Assembly (NCBI RefSeq): GCF_900104535.1
Contig: NZ_LT629710.1
Span: forward strand, 186,001 to 250,000
Direction of reading: 5' to 3'
From: Nakamurella panacisegetis
Lineage (GTDB): Bacteria > Actinomycetota > Actinomycetes > Mycobacteriales > Nakamurellaceae
Length of the DNA: 64,000 bases
Shown here: piece after piece, positions 33,783 through 43,856 of the stretch
How positions within the stretch are numbered: the first letter of the stretch is position 1
How the letters are laid out: each line of letters begins with the position of its first letter
The notes under the pieces: generated by a model
What the model was told of the DNA's origin: nothing
Databases searched by the model: none
What the model saw: the letters and a program-made list of their open reading frames with translations, nothing else
Position numbers and translations under genes: made by a program

Positions 33783-34889
33783 ATGGGTCTCATCATGACG
33801 ACGCACGCACCCGCCACCGAACCGACGTTCGCGGCCCTTCCCGCCGACCACCCCCTGACCGACGGCCGGACGGGCCGGTCGCCGCTGCTGACCGCTTACC
33901 GGGGTGAGCCGACCACCGGCCACCCGGTGTGGTTCATGCGGCAGGCTGGTCGTTCGCTGCCGGAATACCTCGAGGTGCGCCGGGGCATCGACATGCTGCA
34001 GGCCTGTCTGACGCCTGACCTGGCCGCCGAGATCACGCTGCAGCCGGTCCGCCGTCATCGGGTCGACGCGGCCGTCCTGTTCAGCGACATCGTCGTACCC
34101 CTGAAGCTGGCCGGGATCGGCGTCGAGATCGTGCCCGGCACCGGTCCGGTCATCGACCACCCGATCCGCACCGCCGCCGACGTCGCTGCTCTCCCGGAGC
34201 TCGACCCGGCCGCCCTGCAGCCCGTCATCCAGGCGGCCGCCAACTGCGTTCAGGAACTGGGCGCCACGCCGCTGATCGGATTCGCCGGCGCACCGTTCAC
34301 CCTGGCTTCCTACCTGGTCGAGGGCGGCCCCAGCCGGGAACACTTGCGCACCAAGGCCCTGATGCACGCCGATCCGGAGACCTGGCACGCCCTGGCCGCT
34401 TGGGTCGGCCGCATCACCGGTGCCTTCCTGCGGGCCCAGATCCTGGCCGGAGCCTCCGCCGTGCAGCTGTTCGACTCCTGGGCCGGGGGGCTGTCCTTGG
34501 CCGACTACCAGCGCTTCGTCGCCGAGCACTCCGCGGCGGTGCTCGCTTCGGTCTCCGATCTTCCGGTCCCCCGGGTGCACTTCGGCGTGAACACCGGGGA
34601 GCTGCTGGTCGCCATGCGCGACACCGGCGCCACCGTCATGGGAGTCGACCACCGGGTGCCCCTGGATGTCGCGAACGAGCGGCTGGGCGGCCGCACCCCG
34701 TTGCAGGGCAACATCGACCCGGCCCTGCTGTTCGCCGGTGACGACGCGCTGCAGGCGGCAACGCTCGACTGCCTGCGAGCCGGCCGGGCGGCCCCCGGGC
34801 ACGTGGTCAACCTCGGCCACGGCGTGCCGCCGGACACCGATCCGGAGGTGCTGACCCGGCTGGTCGCGTTCATCCACGACCAGCCGTGA
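33783..34889 (+). CDS. hemE: Uroporphyrinogen decarboxylase
   Basis: HemE decarboxylates uroporphyrinogen III to coproporphyrinogen III. The 368-residue protein has the signature [12 protein letters not shown] near residue 50, the substrate Asp in VLFSDIVVP, and [12 protein letters not shown]. Start at 33783 gives MGLIMTTH; the ATG at 33795 is an alternative. It opens an eight-gene rightward heme operon and overlaps hemY by four bases. Confidence 0.96.
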   Translation: MGLIMTTHAPATEPTFAALPADHPLTDGRTGRSPLLTAYRGEPTTGHPVWFMRQAGRSLPEYLEVRRGIDMLQACLTPDLAAEITLQPVRRHRVDAAVLFSDIVVPLKLAGIGVEIVPGTGPVIDHPIRTAADVAALPELDPAALQPVIQAAANCVQELGATPLIGFAGAPFTLASYLVEGGPSREHLRTKALMHADPETWHALAAWVGRITGAFLRAQILAGASAVQLFDSWAGGLSLADYQRFVAEHSAAVLASVSDLPVPRVHFGVNTGELLVAMRDTGATVMGVDHRVPLDVANERLGGRTPLQGNIDPALLFAGDDALQAATLDCLRAGRAAPGHVVNLGHGVPPDTDPEVLTRLVAFIHDQP

Positions 34890-36382
34890 CCGGCCGCCAC
34901 AGCCTCGAGTTCTTCGCCGCCACCTCCGGCCCGGCCCGACCGGGGACCGCGCAGCCGTTGATGGCCGAGCCGACCGGGCTCGAGCCGACCTCGGTCGTCG
35001 TCATCGGCGGCGGTATCGCCGGGCTGGTGACGGCCTGGGAGGTGGCGCGCGCCGGGCGGGCGGTGACCTTGTTCGAGGCCACCTCGTCGGTCGGCGGGTG
35101 CATCGCCCGGCACCGGGTGGCCGATCTCGACCTGGACGCCGGCGCCGAGTCGTTCGCCATTGCCACCCGTGCCGTGCTGGACCTGATCGACGACCTCGGG
35201 TTGTCGTCCCGTGTGGTGTCCCCGAACCCCGCCGGCGCCTGGGTGCGGCATGCCCGTGGCAGCGCACCGCTGCCCACCGACTCGTTGCTGGGCATCCCGG
35301 CCCACCCGCTGGCTGGTGACGTCCGGCGGGTCCTGGGCCCGATCGGCGCCACCCGCGCCGCCCTCGACCTGCTGCTCCCCCGCCGGGTCGGCGGCACCGC
35401 CGCGACCCTGGGCGGCATGGTCACGCGCCGGATGGGCCGGACCGTGGTCAAGCGCCTGGTCGAACCGGTCGCCGGCGGTGTCTACTCGACCGACCCGGAC
35501 GAGTTGGAGTTGGACAGCGCGCAGCCCGCTCTCCGTGCGGCCGTGTCCCGGACGGGCTCCCTGGCCACTGCGGTGCGGCGCCTGCGGGCCACCTCGGCCC
35601 GCCCCGGCTCGGCCGTGGCCGGGCTCACCGGGGGCCTGTACACGCTGGTCGAGGCCCTGCGGGCCGACCTGGAGCGACTCGGCGGCCTGGTCCTCACCGA
35701 CACAGCGGTCCGGGCCGCGGCCCAGGCGGCCGACGGTTGGCGGGTCCTCGTCGGTGACGATCAGGTGGGCGCGGACGACGTCGTACTGGCCGTACCCGGC
35801 GCGGATATCAGCCGCATCCTCGCCCTGGTCGACGTCGACGTGCCGCCCACTGCGGCCGTCACCAACACGGTGCGGCTGGTGACCCTGGTCGTGGAACATC
35901 CGGCCCTGGACGCCCACCCGCGCGGCACCGGCATCCTGGTGTCGCGGCACGCCTCCGGCGTCGCCGCCAAGGCCCTGACCCACGCGACCGCCAAGTGGGC
36001 GTGGTTGGCGCAGGCGGCCGGGCCCGGCCGTCATGTGCTGCGGTTGTCCTACGGCCGCGGCGACGACGACCTGCCGTCGGACCTGGTCGGGACGGCCCTA
36101 CGGGACGCGTCGGTCCTGCTGGGGGTGGACCTCGACCGCTCGCACCTGATCGACAGCGACGTGATCGGGTGGACGTCAGCGTTGCCCCGTCCGCAACCAG
36201 GGCACCGGGCCGCCATGGCCACCCTGAAGGGGCAGATCGCCCAGCAGCCCGGGCTCCACCTGACCGGTTCGATGGTCGACGGCACCGGGCTGGCCGCCGT
36301 GATCACCGGAGCCCGCACCGCCGCCACGCGTCTGCTGTCGGTCACAACACAGGCGGACGGGCCGCGGCCCGCCGACCGCTGA
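34886..36382 (+). CDS. hemY: Coproporphyrinogen III oxidase (HemY/CgoX type)
   Basis: This FAD oxidase converts coproporphyrinogen III to coproporphyrin III in the actinobacterial (coproporphyrin-dependent) route; older annotations call it HemG/HemY protoporphyrinogen oxidase. The dinucleotide motif [16 protein letters not shown] is near residue 36, followed by the second glycine motif and a C-terminal GAAVI-type FAD closure ([10 protein letters not shown]). The GTG at 34886 overlaps hemE. A 25-residue N-terminal extension precedes the FAD domain, so a start at the internal ATG (MAEPTGLEP) is possible. Neighbours hemQ and hemH confirm the route. Confidence 0.92.
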   Translation: MTGRHSLEFFAATSGPARPGTAQPLMAEPTGLEPTSVVVIGGGIAGLVTAWEVARAGRAVTLFEATSSVGGCIARHRVADLDLDAGAESFAIATRAVLDLIDDLGLSSRVVSPNPAGAWVRHARGSAPLPTDSLLGIPAHPLAGDVRRVLGPIGATRAALDLLLPRRVGGTAATLGGMVTRRMGRTVVKRLVEPVAGGVYSTDPDELELDSAQPALRAAVSRTGSLATAVRRLRATSARPGSAVAGLTGGLYTLVEALRADLERLGGLVLTDTAVRAAAQAADGWRVLVGDDQVGADDVVLAVPGADISRILALVDVDVPPTAAVTNTVRLVTLVVEHPALDAHPRGTGILVSRHASGVAAKALTHATAKWAWLAQAAGPGRHVLRLSYGRGDDDLPSDLVGTALRDASVLLGVDLDRSHLIDSDVIGWTSALPRPQPGHRAAMATLKGQIAQQPGLHLTGSMVDGTGLAAVITGARTAATRLLSVTTQADGPRPADR

Positions 36383-36397
36383 GAGAAGATGGATGAC

Positions 36398-37120
36398 ATG
36401 AGCAACGACGATGCCGTCACCGCAGCCCCCGCCATCCGGGCCAGCGCGCGGGAGATCAACGATTCGATCCGCTACACCGCCTTCGCGGTCTACACCCGCG
36501 CGGGCGACCTGGACGCCCCGGACGACAAGGCGACCGCCGAGTTGAGCGAGCTGGTCGCCGCACTGGCCGACCGGGACGTGCAGATCCGCGGTTTCTACGA
36601 CGTCTCGGCCATGCGTGCCGACGCCGACCTGATGGTCTGGTGGCACGCTCCGACGGCCGAGGCGCTCCAGCAGGCCGCACGCTCGCTGCGCCGCACCGCG
36701 GTGGGGCGCAGCCTGCACCCGTCCTGGTCGGCCATGGGTCTGCACCGGCCGGCCGAGTTCAACAAGGGCCACATCCCCGCCTTCCTGGCCGGAGCCGAGC
36801 CCAAGAACTGGGCCACCGTCTACCCGTTCGTCCGTTCCTACGAGTGGTACCTGCTGCCCGACGCCGAACGCCGGGGCATGCTGGTCGAACACGGGATGAT
36901 GGGTCGCGAGTACACCCAGGTGCTGAGCAACACGGTCGCCGCGTTCGCCCTGGGCGACTACGAATGGTTGCTCGCGCTGGAGGCCGACGAACTGCACGAC
37001 ACGGTCGACCTGATGCGCCACCTGCGCTCGTCCACCGCGAGAATGCATGTGCGGGAGGAGATTCCCTTCTTCTCCGGGCGGCGCATCGACGAGGCCGGCG
37101 TCATCGACGTGCTCCGTTGA
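36398..37120 (+). CDS. hemQ: Coproheme decarboxylase HemQ (chlorite dismutase-like)
   Basis: HemQ (ChdC) decarboxylates coproheme to heme b with peroxide. The 240-residue protein has the chlorite dismutase-like fold, including FYDVSAMRADADLMVWWHA and the region PFVRSYEWYLLPDAERRGMLVEHG, which contains the catalytic Tyr neighbourhood and a candidate proximal His. I chose the ATG at 36398, nine bases after GAGAAG; the ATG at 36389 is also in frame. The last four bases overlap the hemH TTG. Confidence 0.94.
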   Translation: MSNDDAVTAAPAIRASAREINDSIRYTAFAVYTRAGDLDAPDDKATAELSELVAALADRDVQIRGFYDVSAMRADADLMVWWHAPTAEALQQAARSLRRTAVGRSLHPSWSAMGLHRPAEFNKGHIPAFLAGAEPKNWATVYPFVRSYEWYLLPDAERRGMLVEHGMMGREYTQVLSNTVAAFALGDYEWLLALEADELHDTVDLMRHLRSSTARMHVREEIPFFSGRRIDEAGVIDVLR

Positions 37121-38340
37121 GCGGTTCGTCACCGGACCTGCAGACCGCCGGCGGCGTGAGCCCGTCGACCCTGGAGTACGACGCGGTGTTGCTCGCGGGC
37201 TTTGGCGGCCCCGAAGGCCCGGACGAGGTGATGCCGTTCCTGCGCAACGTGACCAGGGGCCGCGGCATCCCCGACGAACGTCTCGTCGAGGTGTCGCACC
37301 ACTACCAGGCCCTCGACGGCATCTCGCCGATCAACGAGCAGAACCGCCGGCTCCGCGCTGCCCTGCAGGCCGAACTGGAACGTCGCGGCGTCCGGGTGCC
37401 GGTCCTGTGGGGCAACCGCAACTGGGCTCCGTTCATCGCCGATGTCGTCGCGCAGGCCGCGCGGGACGGACAGGTGCGACTGCTCGGGCTGGCCACGTCG
37501 GCCTACTCGTCGTACTCGTCCTGCCGGCAGTACCGCGAGGACTTCGGGTTGGCACTGCAGTCGACCGGCCTGGTCGGCACCGTCCGGATCGACAAGGTGC
37601 GGCCCTACCACGACCGCCCGGGGTTCATCGACCCGTTCATCGACGGCGCGAAAGCGGCGGTGGCGCAGGCGTTGTCGGCCGGACTGGCCCTGGAGGACCT
37701 GGAGCTGGTCTTCACCACCCACTCCATCCCCATGACGATGGCCGCGTCGGCCGGTTCGGCCTCCCTCGGTGATCACACCCCGACCGGTGCCTACGTTGAC
37801 CAGCATCTGGCCGTGTGCGGCGTGGTGGCCTCTGCCCTCGAGTCCTGGTTCGGCCGGCCACTGTCCTGGCAGCTGGCCTACCAGTCACGCTCCGGACCGC
37901 CGTCCATGCCGTGGCTGGAACCCGATGTCAACGACGTCATCTCGGGCCTGCCCGCGCTCGGCCGCCGCGGTGTCGTCGTCATCCCGGTGGGCTTCGTCTC
38001 CGATCACGTCGAAGTGGTCTGGGACCTGGACAACGAGGCCCTTGACACCGCCACCTCGCTCGGCCTGTGGTTCCACCGGGTAGCCACGCCGGGCACCGAT
38101 CCCCGGTTCGTGTCCGCACTGGTCGACCTGCTGATGGACCGGCTCGAACCGGCCCTGGCCCCCCCGCGGATCTCGGCCACCGGCTGCCCGGCCCGTCCGG
38201 ACTTCTGCGCCGCGCAGTGCTGCGTCAACGCCCGAGGGCCGAAACCGACCACGGCCGCGGTCGATTCGGCCGCCGACTGGCAGCAGCTCGACGTCGATCC
38301 GGCCCGGCTGGCCGCCTCGGGCATCCGGAACGCGCCGTGA
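37117..38340 (+). CDS. hemH: Coproporphyrin ferrochelatase
   Basis: This enzyme inserts iron into coproporphyrin III. The 407-residue protein starts at a TTG that overlaps the hemQ stop (TTGA); a GTG at 37156 is the alternative. AVLLAGFGGPEGPDEV opens the fold, and TTHSIP near residue 205 carries the metal His. Four cysteines probably bind a [2Fe-2S] cluster: one in SSCRQYRED and three in the C-terminal GCPARPDFCAAQCC, as in mycobacterial ferrochelatase. In many actinobacteria hemH is elsewhere, so its place inside this operon is worth noting. Confidence 0.95.
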   Translation: MSGSSPDLQTAGGVSPSTLEYDAVLLAGFGGPEGPDEVMPFLRNVTRGRGIPDERLVEVSHHYQALDGISPINEQNRRLRAALQAELERRGVRVPVLWGNRNWAPFIADVVAQAARDGQVRLLGLATSAYSSYSSCRQYREDFGLALQSTGLVGTVRIDKVRPYHDRPGFIDPFIDGAKAAVAQALSAGLALEDLELVFTTHSIPMTMAASAGSASLGDHTPTGAYVDQHLAVCGVVASALESWFGRPLSWQLAYQSRSGPPSMPWLEPDVNDVISGLPALGRRGVVVIPVGFVSDHVEVVWDLDNEALDTATSLGLWFHRVATPGTDPRFVSALVDLLMDRLEPALAPPRISATGCPARPDFCAAQCCVNARGPKPTTAAVDSAADWQQLDVDPARLAASGIRNAP

Positions 38341-39260
38341 CCGACCACCTGCGGGTCGGAACCCGCGGCAGCACACTGGCTCTGGCCCAGTCCGGTCTGG
38401 TCGCCGACCAACTGGTCGCCATCTCCGGCGGGACCGCCGAGCTGGTCCGGATCCGGACTCAGGGGGACGTGAATCAGGGTCCGCTGGCCAGCATCGGGGG
38501 CACCGGGGTGTTCGTCATCGAGGTGCGGTCGCGACTGCTGGCCGGCGACGTCGACGTGATCGTGCACTCACTGAAGGATCTGCCGACGGCCGCGGCGGAC
38601 GGCCTGTCCCTGGCCGCGGTGCCGGTACGGGAGGATCCGGCCGACGCACTGTGTGCCCGGGACGGACTGACCATCGACGAGCTGCCGGCCGGTGCCTCCG
38701 TTGGCACCGGCTCGCCCCGCCGGGCCGCGCAGCTGTTGCGGCTGCGGCCGGATCTTCAGGTGCGGCCCATCCGCGGCAACATCGACACCCGGCTGGGTCT
38801 GGTCACGTCGGGCACCTTGGACGCGGTGGTGCTGGCCGCGGCCGGTCTGTCCCGGATCGGGCGCGGCGCCGCCATCACCCAGAGGCTGGACCCGAACCTG
38901 ATGCTGCCCGCCCCGGCCCAGGGTGCCCTGGCCGTGGAGTGCCGGGCGCTGGACGCCGACGGCTCCTGGTTCGCCGGCGCCCTCCGCACCCTCGACGACG
39001 GCGGGACCCGGGCGGCGGTGGTCGCCGAACGGACCCTGCTGGCGGCCCTGGAGGCCGGCTGCACGGCACCGGTCGGCGCCTACGCCACCGTCTCGGCCGG
39101 CCAACTGACCCTGACCGGGGCCGTCATGGCCATCGACGGAAGCCGCGAGATACGCAGTCGCATCAGCGGTCCGGCCGGCAGTGCGGCTGAGCTCGGCGCG
39201 CAGCTGGCCGCGGAGCTGATCGACGATGGGGCCGCCGATCTGCTGTCGGCCGCGCCATGA
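38337..39260 (+). CDS. hemC: Porphobilinogen deaminase (hydroxymethylbilane synthase)
   Basis: HemC polymerises four porphobilinogens. The 307-residue protein begins [15 protein letters not shown], and the cofactor-binding Cys is in [12 protein letters not shown] near residue 242. RIRTQGD and HSLKDLPT are standard substrate-binding blocks. The GTG at 38337 overlaps the hemH stop by four bases, and its stop overlaps hemD, so translation is coupled on both sides. Confidence 0.97.
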   Translation: MTDHLRVGTRGSTLALAQSGLVADQLVAISGGTAELVRIRTQGDVNQGPLASIGGTGVFVIEVRSRLLAGDVDVIVHSLKDLPTAAADGLSLAAVPVREDPADALCARDGLTIDELPAGASVGTGSPRRAAQLLRLRPDLQVRPIRGNIDTRLGLVTSGTLDAVVLAAAGLSRIGRGAAITQRLDPNLMLPAPAQGALAVECRALDADGSWFAGALRTLDDGGTRAAVVAERTLLAALEAGCTAPVGAYATVSAGQLTLTGAVMAIDGSREIRSRISGPAGSAAELGAQLAAELIDDGAADLLSAAP

Positions 39261-40039
39261 CCCCGCTGAGCGGCTGGCGGGTCCTGCTGCCCCGCTCCGA
39301 GGGTCGGGCGTCCTCGCTGGTCGACCTGCTGTGGGCGGAGGGCGCGGTCGCCCAGGCCATTCCCATGATCGCGATCCACCCGCCGAGCGATCTGGCGGCG
39401 CTCGACGGGGCGACCATGGCCCTGTCGGCCGGCGAGTACGACTGGGTCGGCTTCACCTCGGTCAACGCCGTCGATGCGATGCTGCGCCGCGCGGAAAGGC
39501 TGGCCCTGCACCCGGTGATCTCGGCCGACACCCGCGTTGCGGCGGTCGGCCCGGCCACGACCGCCGCTCTCCGGGGCGCCGGGTTCCCGGTCGATCTGAA
39601 CCCCGAGCGCGGCGGCTCGGCCGCCGCCCTGGCCTCGATCTGGCCGACCGCCCGAACCGGCGAGTCGGTGCTGCTGCCACAGTCCGAGATCGCCGCCCGC
39701 ACCTTGGCCGACGCCTTGTGGGCCAAGGGATACATGGTGGAGCCCGTCGTCGCCTACCGGACGTTGCCGGTCCCACCGGCTCCGAGTGTCGCCGCCGATC
39801 TGGCCGACGGCCGGTTCGAGGCCGTCCTGTTCACCTCACCGAGCACGGTCGACGCCCTCGCCTCGACGGTCATCGCGCCCGGCACCGCGATCGGGGTGAT
39901 CGGCCCGACCACCGCCGCCGCCGCCGGAGCCGCCGGGCTGCCGATCGCCTTCACCGCCACCGACCCGACCGACGCCGCCCTGATCGCCGGCCTGGTCGCC
40001 CACGCCACCCGCCACCCGCTCAGAAGGTCGACCCGATGA
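39257..40039 (+). CDS. hemD: Uroporphyrinogen III synthase
   Basis: HemD cyclises hydroxymethylbilane. The family is poorly conserved, but the 260-residue protein shows the two-domain layout with [51 protein letters not shown] and [10 protein letters not shown], all typical. It is coupled to hemC and hemB by ATGA overlaps. It is a stand-alone HemD, not fused to a SUMT domain as in some actinobacteria. Confidence 0.93.
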   Translation: MTPLSGWRVLLPRSEGRASSLVDLLWAEGAVAQAIPMIAIHPPSDLAALDGATMALSAGEYDWVGFTSVNAVDAMLRRAERLALHPVISADTRVAAVGPATTAALRGAGFPVDLNPERGGSAAALASIWPTARTGESVLLPQSEIAARTLADALWAKGYMVEPVVAYRTLPVPPAPSVAADLADGRFEAVLFTSPSTVDALASTVIAPGTAIGVIGPTTAAAAGAAGLPIAFTATDPTDAALIAGLVAHATRHPLRRSTR

Positions 40040-41052
40040 CGCCTCCACACCCGTCCGCCTACCCGTCGTTCCCGGTCAGCCGGCCACGACGGCTGCGGCG
40101 GACTCCACCGCTGCGTCGCCTGGTCGCCGAGACCCGTCTGCATCCGGCTGATCTGGTACTGCCAATGTTCGTCAAGGAATCCCTGACCGAGCCGTCGCCC
40201 CTCGGTTCCATGCCGGGCGTCCTGCAGCACACCCGTGATTCACTGAAAGCGGCTGCGGTGGAAGCGGTGTCGGCCGGGGTGGGCGGGCTGATGATCTTCG
40301 GGATCCCGGCCGAGCGGGACGCGGTCGGTACCGCGGCCAGCGAGCCGGACGGCATTCTGAACCTGGCTCTGGCCGATCTGAAGGCCGAGGTGGGCGACGC
40401 GACCGTGCTGATGGCCGACCTGTGCCTGGACGAATTCACCGACCACGGCCACTGCGGCGTGCTCGACGCCCGGGGCGCGGTCGACAACGATGCGACCCTG
40501 GTGCGCTACGCCGAAATGGCGCTGGCCCAGGCTGCCGCCGGCGCTGACCTGCTCGGCACCTCCGGGATGATGGACGGACAGGTCGGGCACATCCGGGGCG
40601 CCCTGGACGGCTCCGGCAACATCGACACCGGCATCTTCGCCTACGCGGCCAAGTACGCGTCCGCGTTCTACGGACCGTTCCGCGAGGCCGTCGACTCGGC
40701 GTTGATCGGCGACCGCCGGACCTATCAGCAGGACCCGGCCAACCGCCGCGAGTCGGCCCGCGAAGTGGCGCTGGACCTCGCCGAGGGCGCCGATCTGGTG
40801 ATGGTGAAGCCGGCCATGAGTTACCTGGACGTGCTGTCCGACGTGGCCGCCTCGGTGGACGTACCGGTTGCCGCGTACCAGGTGTCGGGCGAGTACGCCA
40901 TGGTCGAGGCGGCCGCCGCCCACGGCTGGATCGACCGGGACCGGGCCGTGCTCGAGACGCTCACCTCCATCCGGCGCGCCGGCGCGTCGATCATCCTGAC
41001 CTACTGGGCGACCGAGGTCGCGACCAAGCTGAATGCGGGACGACAGATATGA
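40036..41052 (+). CDS. hemB: Delta-aminolevulinic acid dehydratase (porphobilinogen synthase)
   Basis: HemB condenses two ALA molecules. The 338-residue protein has the two active-site lysine regions ([12 protein letters not shown] and [11 protein letters not shown]). The metal loop reads [14 protein letters not shown]: two of the three zinc cysteines are kept and the middle one is Asp, so the site is intermediate between Zn and Mg types, as I recall for other actinobacteria. The ATG at 40036 overlaps the hemD stop; the frame is open upstream but unrelated. Confidence 0.97.
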   Translation: MTPPHPSAYPSFPVSRPRRLRRTPPLRRLVAETRLHPADLVLPMFVKESLTEPSPLGSMPGVLQHTRDSLKAAAVEAVSAGVGGLMIFGIPAERDAVGTAASEPDGILNLALADLKAEVGDATVLMADLCLDEFTDHGHCGVLDARGAVDNDATLVRYAEMALAQAAAGADLLGTSGMMDGQVGHIRGALDGSGNIDTGIFAYAAKYASAFYGPFREAVDSALIGDRRTYQQDPANRRESAREVALDLAEGADLVMVKPAMSYLDVLSDVAASVDVPVAAYQVSGEYAMVEAAAAHGWIDRDRAVLETLTSIRRAGASIILTYWATEVATKLNAGRQI

Positions 41053-42377
41053 ACGACCATTTCGACGTGACGGCTGCCCCCAACAGTGCCGCGCTGTTCG
41101 CGCGCGCCTCCAGGGTGACCCCGGGCGGGGTGAACTCGCCGGTACGGGCATTCCGTTCCGTCGGCGGCACCCCGCGTTTTATGTCGTCCGGGCGCGGGGC
41201 GTACATCACCGACGCCGACGGCAAGGAGTACGTGGACCTGGTCGGGTCCTGGGGTCCGATGATCCTCGGGCACTCACACCCGGACGTCATCGCCGCGGTG
41301 CGGGCGGCCGTCGACCGGGGGCTGTCCTTCGGAACGCCCGGGGTCGGCGAGGTGGCGCTGGGCGAGGAGATCGTCGCCCGGGTGGCCCCGGTGGAGCAGG
41401 TTCGACTCGTCTCGTCCGGCACCGAGGCGACCATGTCGGCGATCCGCCTCGCGCGCGGATTCACCGGCCGACCGAAGATCCTGAAATTCGCCGGCTGCTA
41501 CCACGGGCACGTCGACGCGCTGCTCGCCTCGGCCGGGTCGGGCGTTGCCACGTTCGCGCTGCCCGACTCCGCCGGTGTCACCCGGTCGACCACGGCCGAG
41601 GTGATCGTGGTGCCCTACAACGACATCGAGGCGGTCCGGGCGGCGTTCGCGGCCGAACCCGGCGTCATCGCGGCCGTCATCACCGAGGCCGCCGCGGCGA
41701 ACATGGGCGTGGTGCCCCCGCTCGACGGATTCAACGCCGAGCTCGCGTCGATCGCCCACGCCGACGGGGCCCTGCTGATCTCCGACGAGGTCATGACCGG
41801 GTTCCGGCTCAGCCGGTCCGGGATGTTCGGCCTGGACGGTGCGCGGCAGGGCTGGACACCGGACCTGATGACCTTCGGCAAGGTGATCGGCGGCGGCCTG
41901 CCGGTCGGTGCGTTCGGCGGCCGGGCCGACGTCATGAGCCTGCTGGCCCCGCTGGGCCCGGTGTACCAAGCCGGGACGCTGTCCGGGAACCCCATCGCCA
42001 CCGCGGCCGGGCTGGCCAACCTCCAGGGTTGCACCGACGACCTGTACCGGCACCTGGACGCAACCGCCCTGGCGCTCGGCGATCTCGCGTCCGCGGCCCT
42101 GGCCGCGGCCGGAGTGCCGCACCGGTTGCAGCGGGCCGGGAATCTGTTCTCGATCTTCTTCGGCCCCGACGAGGTCCGCAACTACGACGACGCCCGCCGC
42201 CAGAACACCACCGCTTTCGCGGCGTTCTTCCACTCCATGCTCGACGCCGGGGTCTACCTGCCGCCGTCGGCCTACGAGGCGTGGTTCGTCTCCGGCGCCC
42301 ACGACGACACCGCCCTGGCCCGGATCGCCGACGCACTGCCGGCGGCCGCGCAGGCGGCGGCGTCCCAACTGGTCTGA
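41049..42377 (+). CDS. hemL: Glutamate-1-semialdehyde 2,1-aminomutase
   Basis: HemL converts glutamate-1-semialdehyde, the HemA product, to ALA with PLP. The 442-residue protein has [15 protein letters not shown] near the start, the cofactor Asp in [12 protein letters not shown], and the PLP lysine in [17 protein letters not shown] near residue 278. It closes the operon, overlapping hemB by ATGA, and a strong hairpin follows. Placing an early-pathway gene last in the operon is unusual relative to reaction order but common in actinobacteria. Confidence 0.97.
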   Translation: MNDHFDVTAAPNSAALFARASRVTPGGVNSPVRAFRSVGGTPRFMSSGRGAYITDADGKEYVDLVGSWGPMILGHSHPDVIAAVRAAVDRGLSFGTPGVGEVALGEEIVARVAPVEQVRLVSSGTEATMSAIRLARGFTGRPKILKFAGCYHGHVDALLASAGSGVATFALPDSAGVTRSTTAEVIVVPYNDIEAVRAAFAAEPGVIAAVITEAAAANMGVVPPLDGFNAELASIAHADGALLISDEVMTGFRLSRSGMFGLDGARQGWTPDLMTFGKVIGGGLPVGAFGGRADVMSLLAPLGPVYQAGTLSGNPIATAAGLANLQGCTDDLYRHLDATALALGDLASAALAAAGVPHRLQRAGNLFSIFFGPDEVRNYDDARRQNTTAFAAFFHSMLDAGVYLPPSAYEAWFVSGAHDDTALARIADALPAAAQAAASQLV

Positions 42378-42393
42378 TCCGGCCGCGCCGGTC

Positions 42394-42427
42394 TTCCCCG
42401 TCACCGCGAGGTCGCGGTCACGGGGAA
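42394..42427 (+). terminator. Hairpin terminator after the heme operon
   Basis: Arms TTCCCCGTCACCGCGA and TCGCGGTCACGGGGAA pair with one mismatch around a 2-base loop, 17 bases after the hemL stop. There is no T-run; the stem strength and position support termination of the eight-gene message. Confidence 0.75.
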
Positions 42428-42531
42428 CGGCGCAAGGTCAGGACGGCGTCGACGTCGACGTCGGCGAACCCGACCGGATCCTCCTGCGGCACGTTGTGCC
42501 CCGCGGGCAGCTGGCGATATCCGTCGGCCCG
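42418..42531 (-). pseudogene. C-terminal remnant of an alpha/beta hydrolase
   Basis: Read leftward, the last 37 codons contain GYRQLPAGHNVPQEDPVGF, which resembles the catalytic-His region and C-terminus of epoxide-hydrolase or haloalkane-dehalogenase-like proteins (GHNVPQEDP), followed by a short tail. Nothing upstream encodes the missing nucleophile elbow or core. I read it as a decayed gene; a chance resemblance cannot be excluded. On the plus strand an unrelated 26-codon frame at 42550-42630 also looks protein-like, adding to the impression of decay. Confidence 0.4.
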
Positions 42532-42634
42532 CCCGCTCCGAGCAAGTAGGACTGGCACCGGGGCTACTTTGTGGACCAGACGTTCGTCGTGCCTCCGGCG
42601 CGCGTACTCCTGCCCGGCGAGGTGAGGTGACGCG

Positions 42635-42766
42635 ATGAGAGTGCGCAAGATGCTCGTCGTGTCGGCAATCGTTGCCGGCAGCGTCCTGGGAGCCGCCGGA
42701 TGCTCGAAGGACTGCCATACGATCAGCGGCTCGAGCGGCGTCATCGTCTCGTTAGCGTCTCTGTGA
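42635..42766 (+). CDS. Possible 43-residue lipoprotein peptide
   Basis: The short frame starts with ATG five bases after GAGGTGA and encodes MRVRKMLVVSAIVAGSVLG then AAGC, a plausible lipoprotein signal with lipobox, followed by only 20 residues (SKDCHTISGSS...VSLASL). It may be the truncated front of a longer lipoprotein or a genuine small lipopeptide. The ribosome binding site and signal are good, but the mature part is very short and not recognised. Confidence 0.4.
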   Translation: MRVRKMLVVSAIVAGSVLGAAGCSKDCHTISGSSGVIVSLASL

Positions 42767-43020
42767 AGCCGACCGAAGGCCGGCCCAACGGACCAGGTTG
42801 CCCGCCCACGGAATGGAACGCACCTGTCGTCGTGTCTACAACCGGCCTGACCGCCGCGCAGTCCTGAAGCGGACTATCCAACACCCCGGCACCTCAGGTG
42901 GCCTTGCTTCCAGCAGCGACGCCGGTCCGCATGTCCGGTGGAGTCGTTGCCGGTGGTTGTCGGTGCAGGCTGGGAGGATCAGGTGGCAACGACCTCAGCA
43001 CCCGACGCCAAGGACATCAC

Positions 43021-43806
43021 ATGCCTCCCCGTAAACCCCCGCGCCCCACCCCGCCCGATGTCGAGGTCCTGCGCACGGCACTGGATCTGGGCAAGATCGT
43101 GAAGGTCGGCATCGCGCCGTCCGACCAGTTCCCGGACGGGGTGACGGGGCGAGTACGGCGGATCGGTGATCCGGCCGTCGACGGCGAGGAGTTCGTGTTC
43201 GTCGAGGTTCCGGTGGGCGGGGCCAAGGACGTACTGCCCTTTGCCCCCGGTGACCTGATCGGTGCCCCGCCCCGACGGTCGGCCGGCGCCGTGGCGACCG
43301 CCGCCGCGGCCGTTCCGTCCGCGGGAGCGCCGAAGCCGCGATCCCCCCTGCCGCCGTCGCGGCCGGCCGGGCGGCCCGTCCCGCCGGCCGGGTCGGCCTC
43401 CGCATTGGCATCGGCCGCGGCCCCGACCCCGGCCCCGGGCGTACCGACGTCCGCGCCCGCCGAGGCCCGGACGAGCACAGCCGCGCCCGGCGGGCCGAAA
43501 CCGGCTAAGGCACCGGCTGTCCGGGGTCGGCGCGCTCCGGTGACGATCACCATCAGCACGACCGGCGACGAGTCGGCAGCATGGCGCATCGACGCCCGGA
43601 TCGGGGCGAAGGTGGCCGTCCGTCCGACCGTCGTCGCGCCGTCCAGGGTCTGGGAGATCGTCCAGTCCCTCGGCGAGCCGAAGCTGACCGAATTGGTGCA
43701 GACCCTGCTCGACGATCACCGCCGGAGCACTCAGGCCCGGGCCGACGCCCTCGCCGCGGAACTGTCCGCCCTGCAGGCGGAGCTCAGTTCGTTCCCCGAT
43801 CGCTAG
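43021..43806 (+). CDS. Conserved actinobacterial protein of unknown function
   Basis: The 261-residue protein has two conserved ends joined by an Ala/Pro-rich linker of about 90 residues. The N-terminal block (residues 10-80) includes DLGKIVKVGIAPSDQFPDG and EEFVFVEVPVGGAKDVLPF; the C-terminal block includes APVTITISTTGDESAAWRID and WEIVQSLGEPKLTELVQTLL, ending in a coiled-coil-like segment. I think it belongs to a family labelled DUF6319, but I am not certain. AAGGA lies seven bases before the ATG. It is convergent with comEC. Confidence 0.75.
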   Translation: MPPRKPPRPTPPDVEVLRTALDLGKIVKVGIAPSDQFPDGVTGRVRRIGDPAVDGEEFVFVEVPVGGAKDVLPFAPGDLIGAPPRRSAGAVATAAAAVPSAGAPKPRSPLPPSRPAGRPVPPAGSASALASAAAPTPAPGVPTSAPAEARTSTAAPGGPKPAKAPAVRGRRAPVTITISTTGDESAAWRIDARIGAKVAVRPTVVAPSRVWEIVQSLGEPKLTELVQTLLDDHRRSTQARADALAAELSALQAELSSFPDR

Positions 43807-43838
43807 GTCGCACGATCGGTCGGGAGAGCAGACCTTGC

Positions 43839-43856
43839 CGGCGCCGTCAGGCGCCG
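43839..43856. terminator. Hairpin at the convergent end of comEC and the preceding gene
   Basis: CGGCGCC and GGCGCCG form a 7-bp stem with a 4-base loop, overlapping the last codons of comEC. It can act on both convergent transcripts; no T-run is present. Confidence 0.45.

Noticed and set aside
41033..42625. A 530-codon frame overlapping hemL on the same strand
   Set aside because: It is out of frame with hemL, consists of Arg/Gly/Pro-rich low-complexity sequence, and hemL is unmistakable by motif and coupling.
42635..42766. The 43-residue lipoprotein frame as a certain gene
   Set aside because: Signal and ribosome site are good, but the mature part is only 20 residues and the surroundings look decayed, so it is kept at low confidence only.
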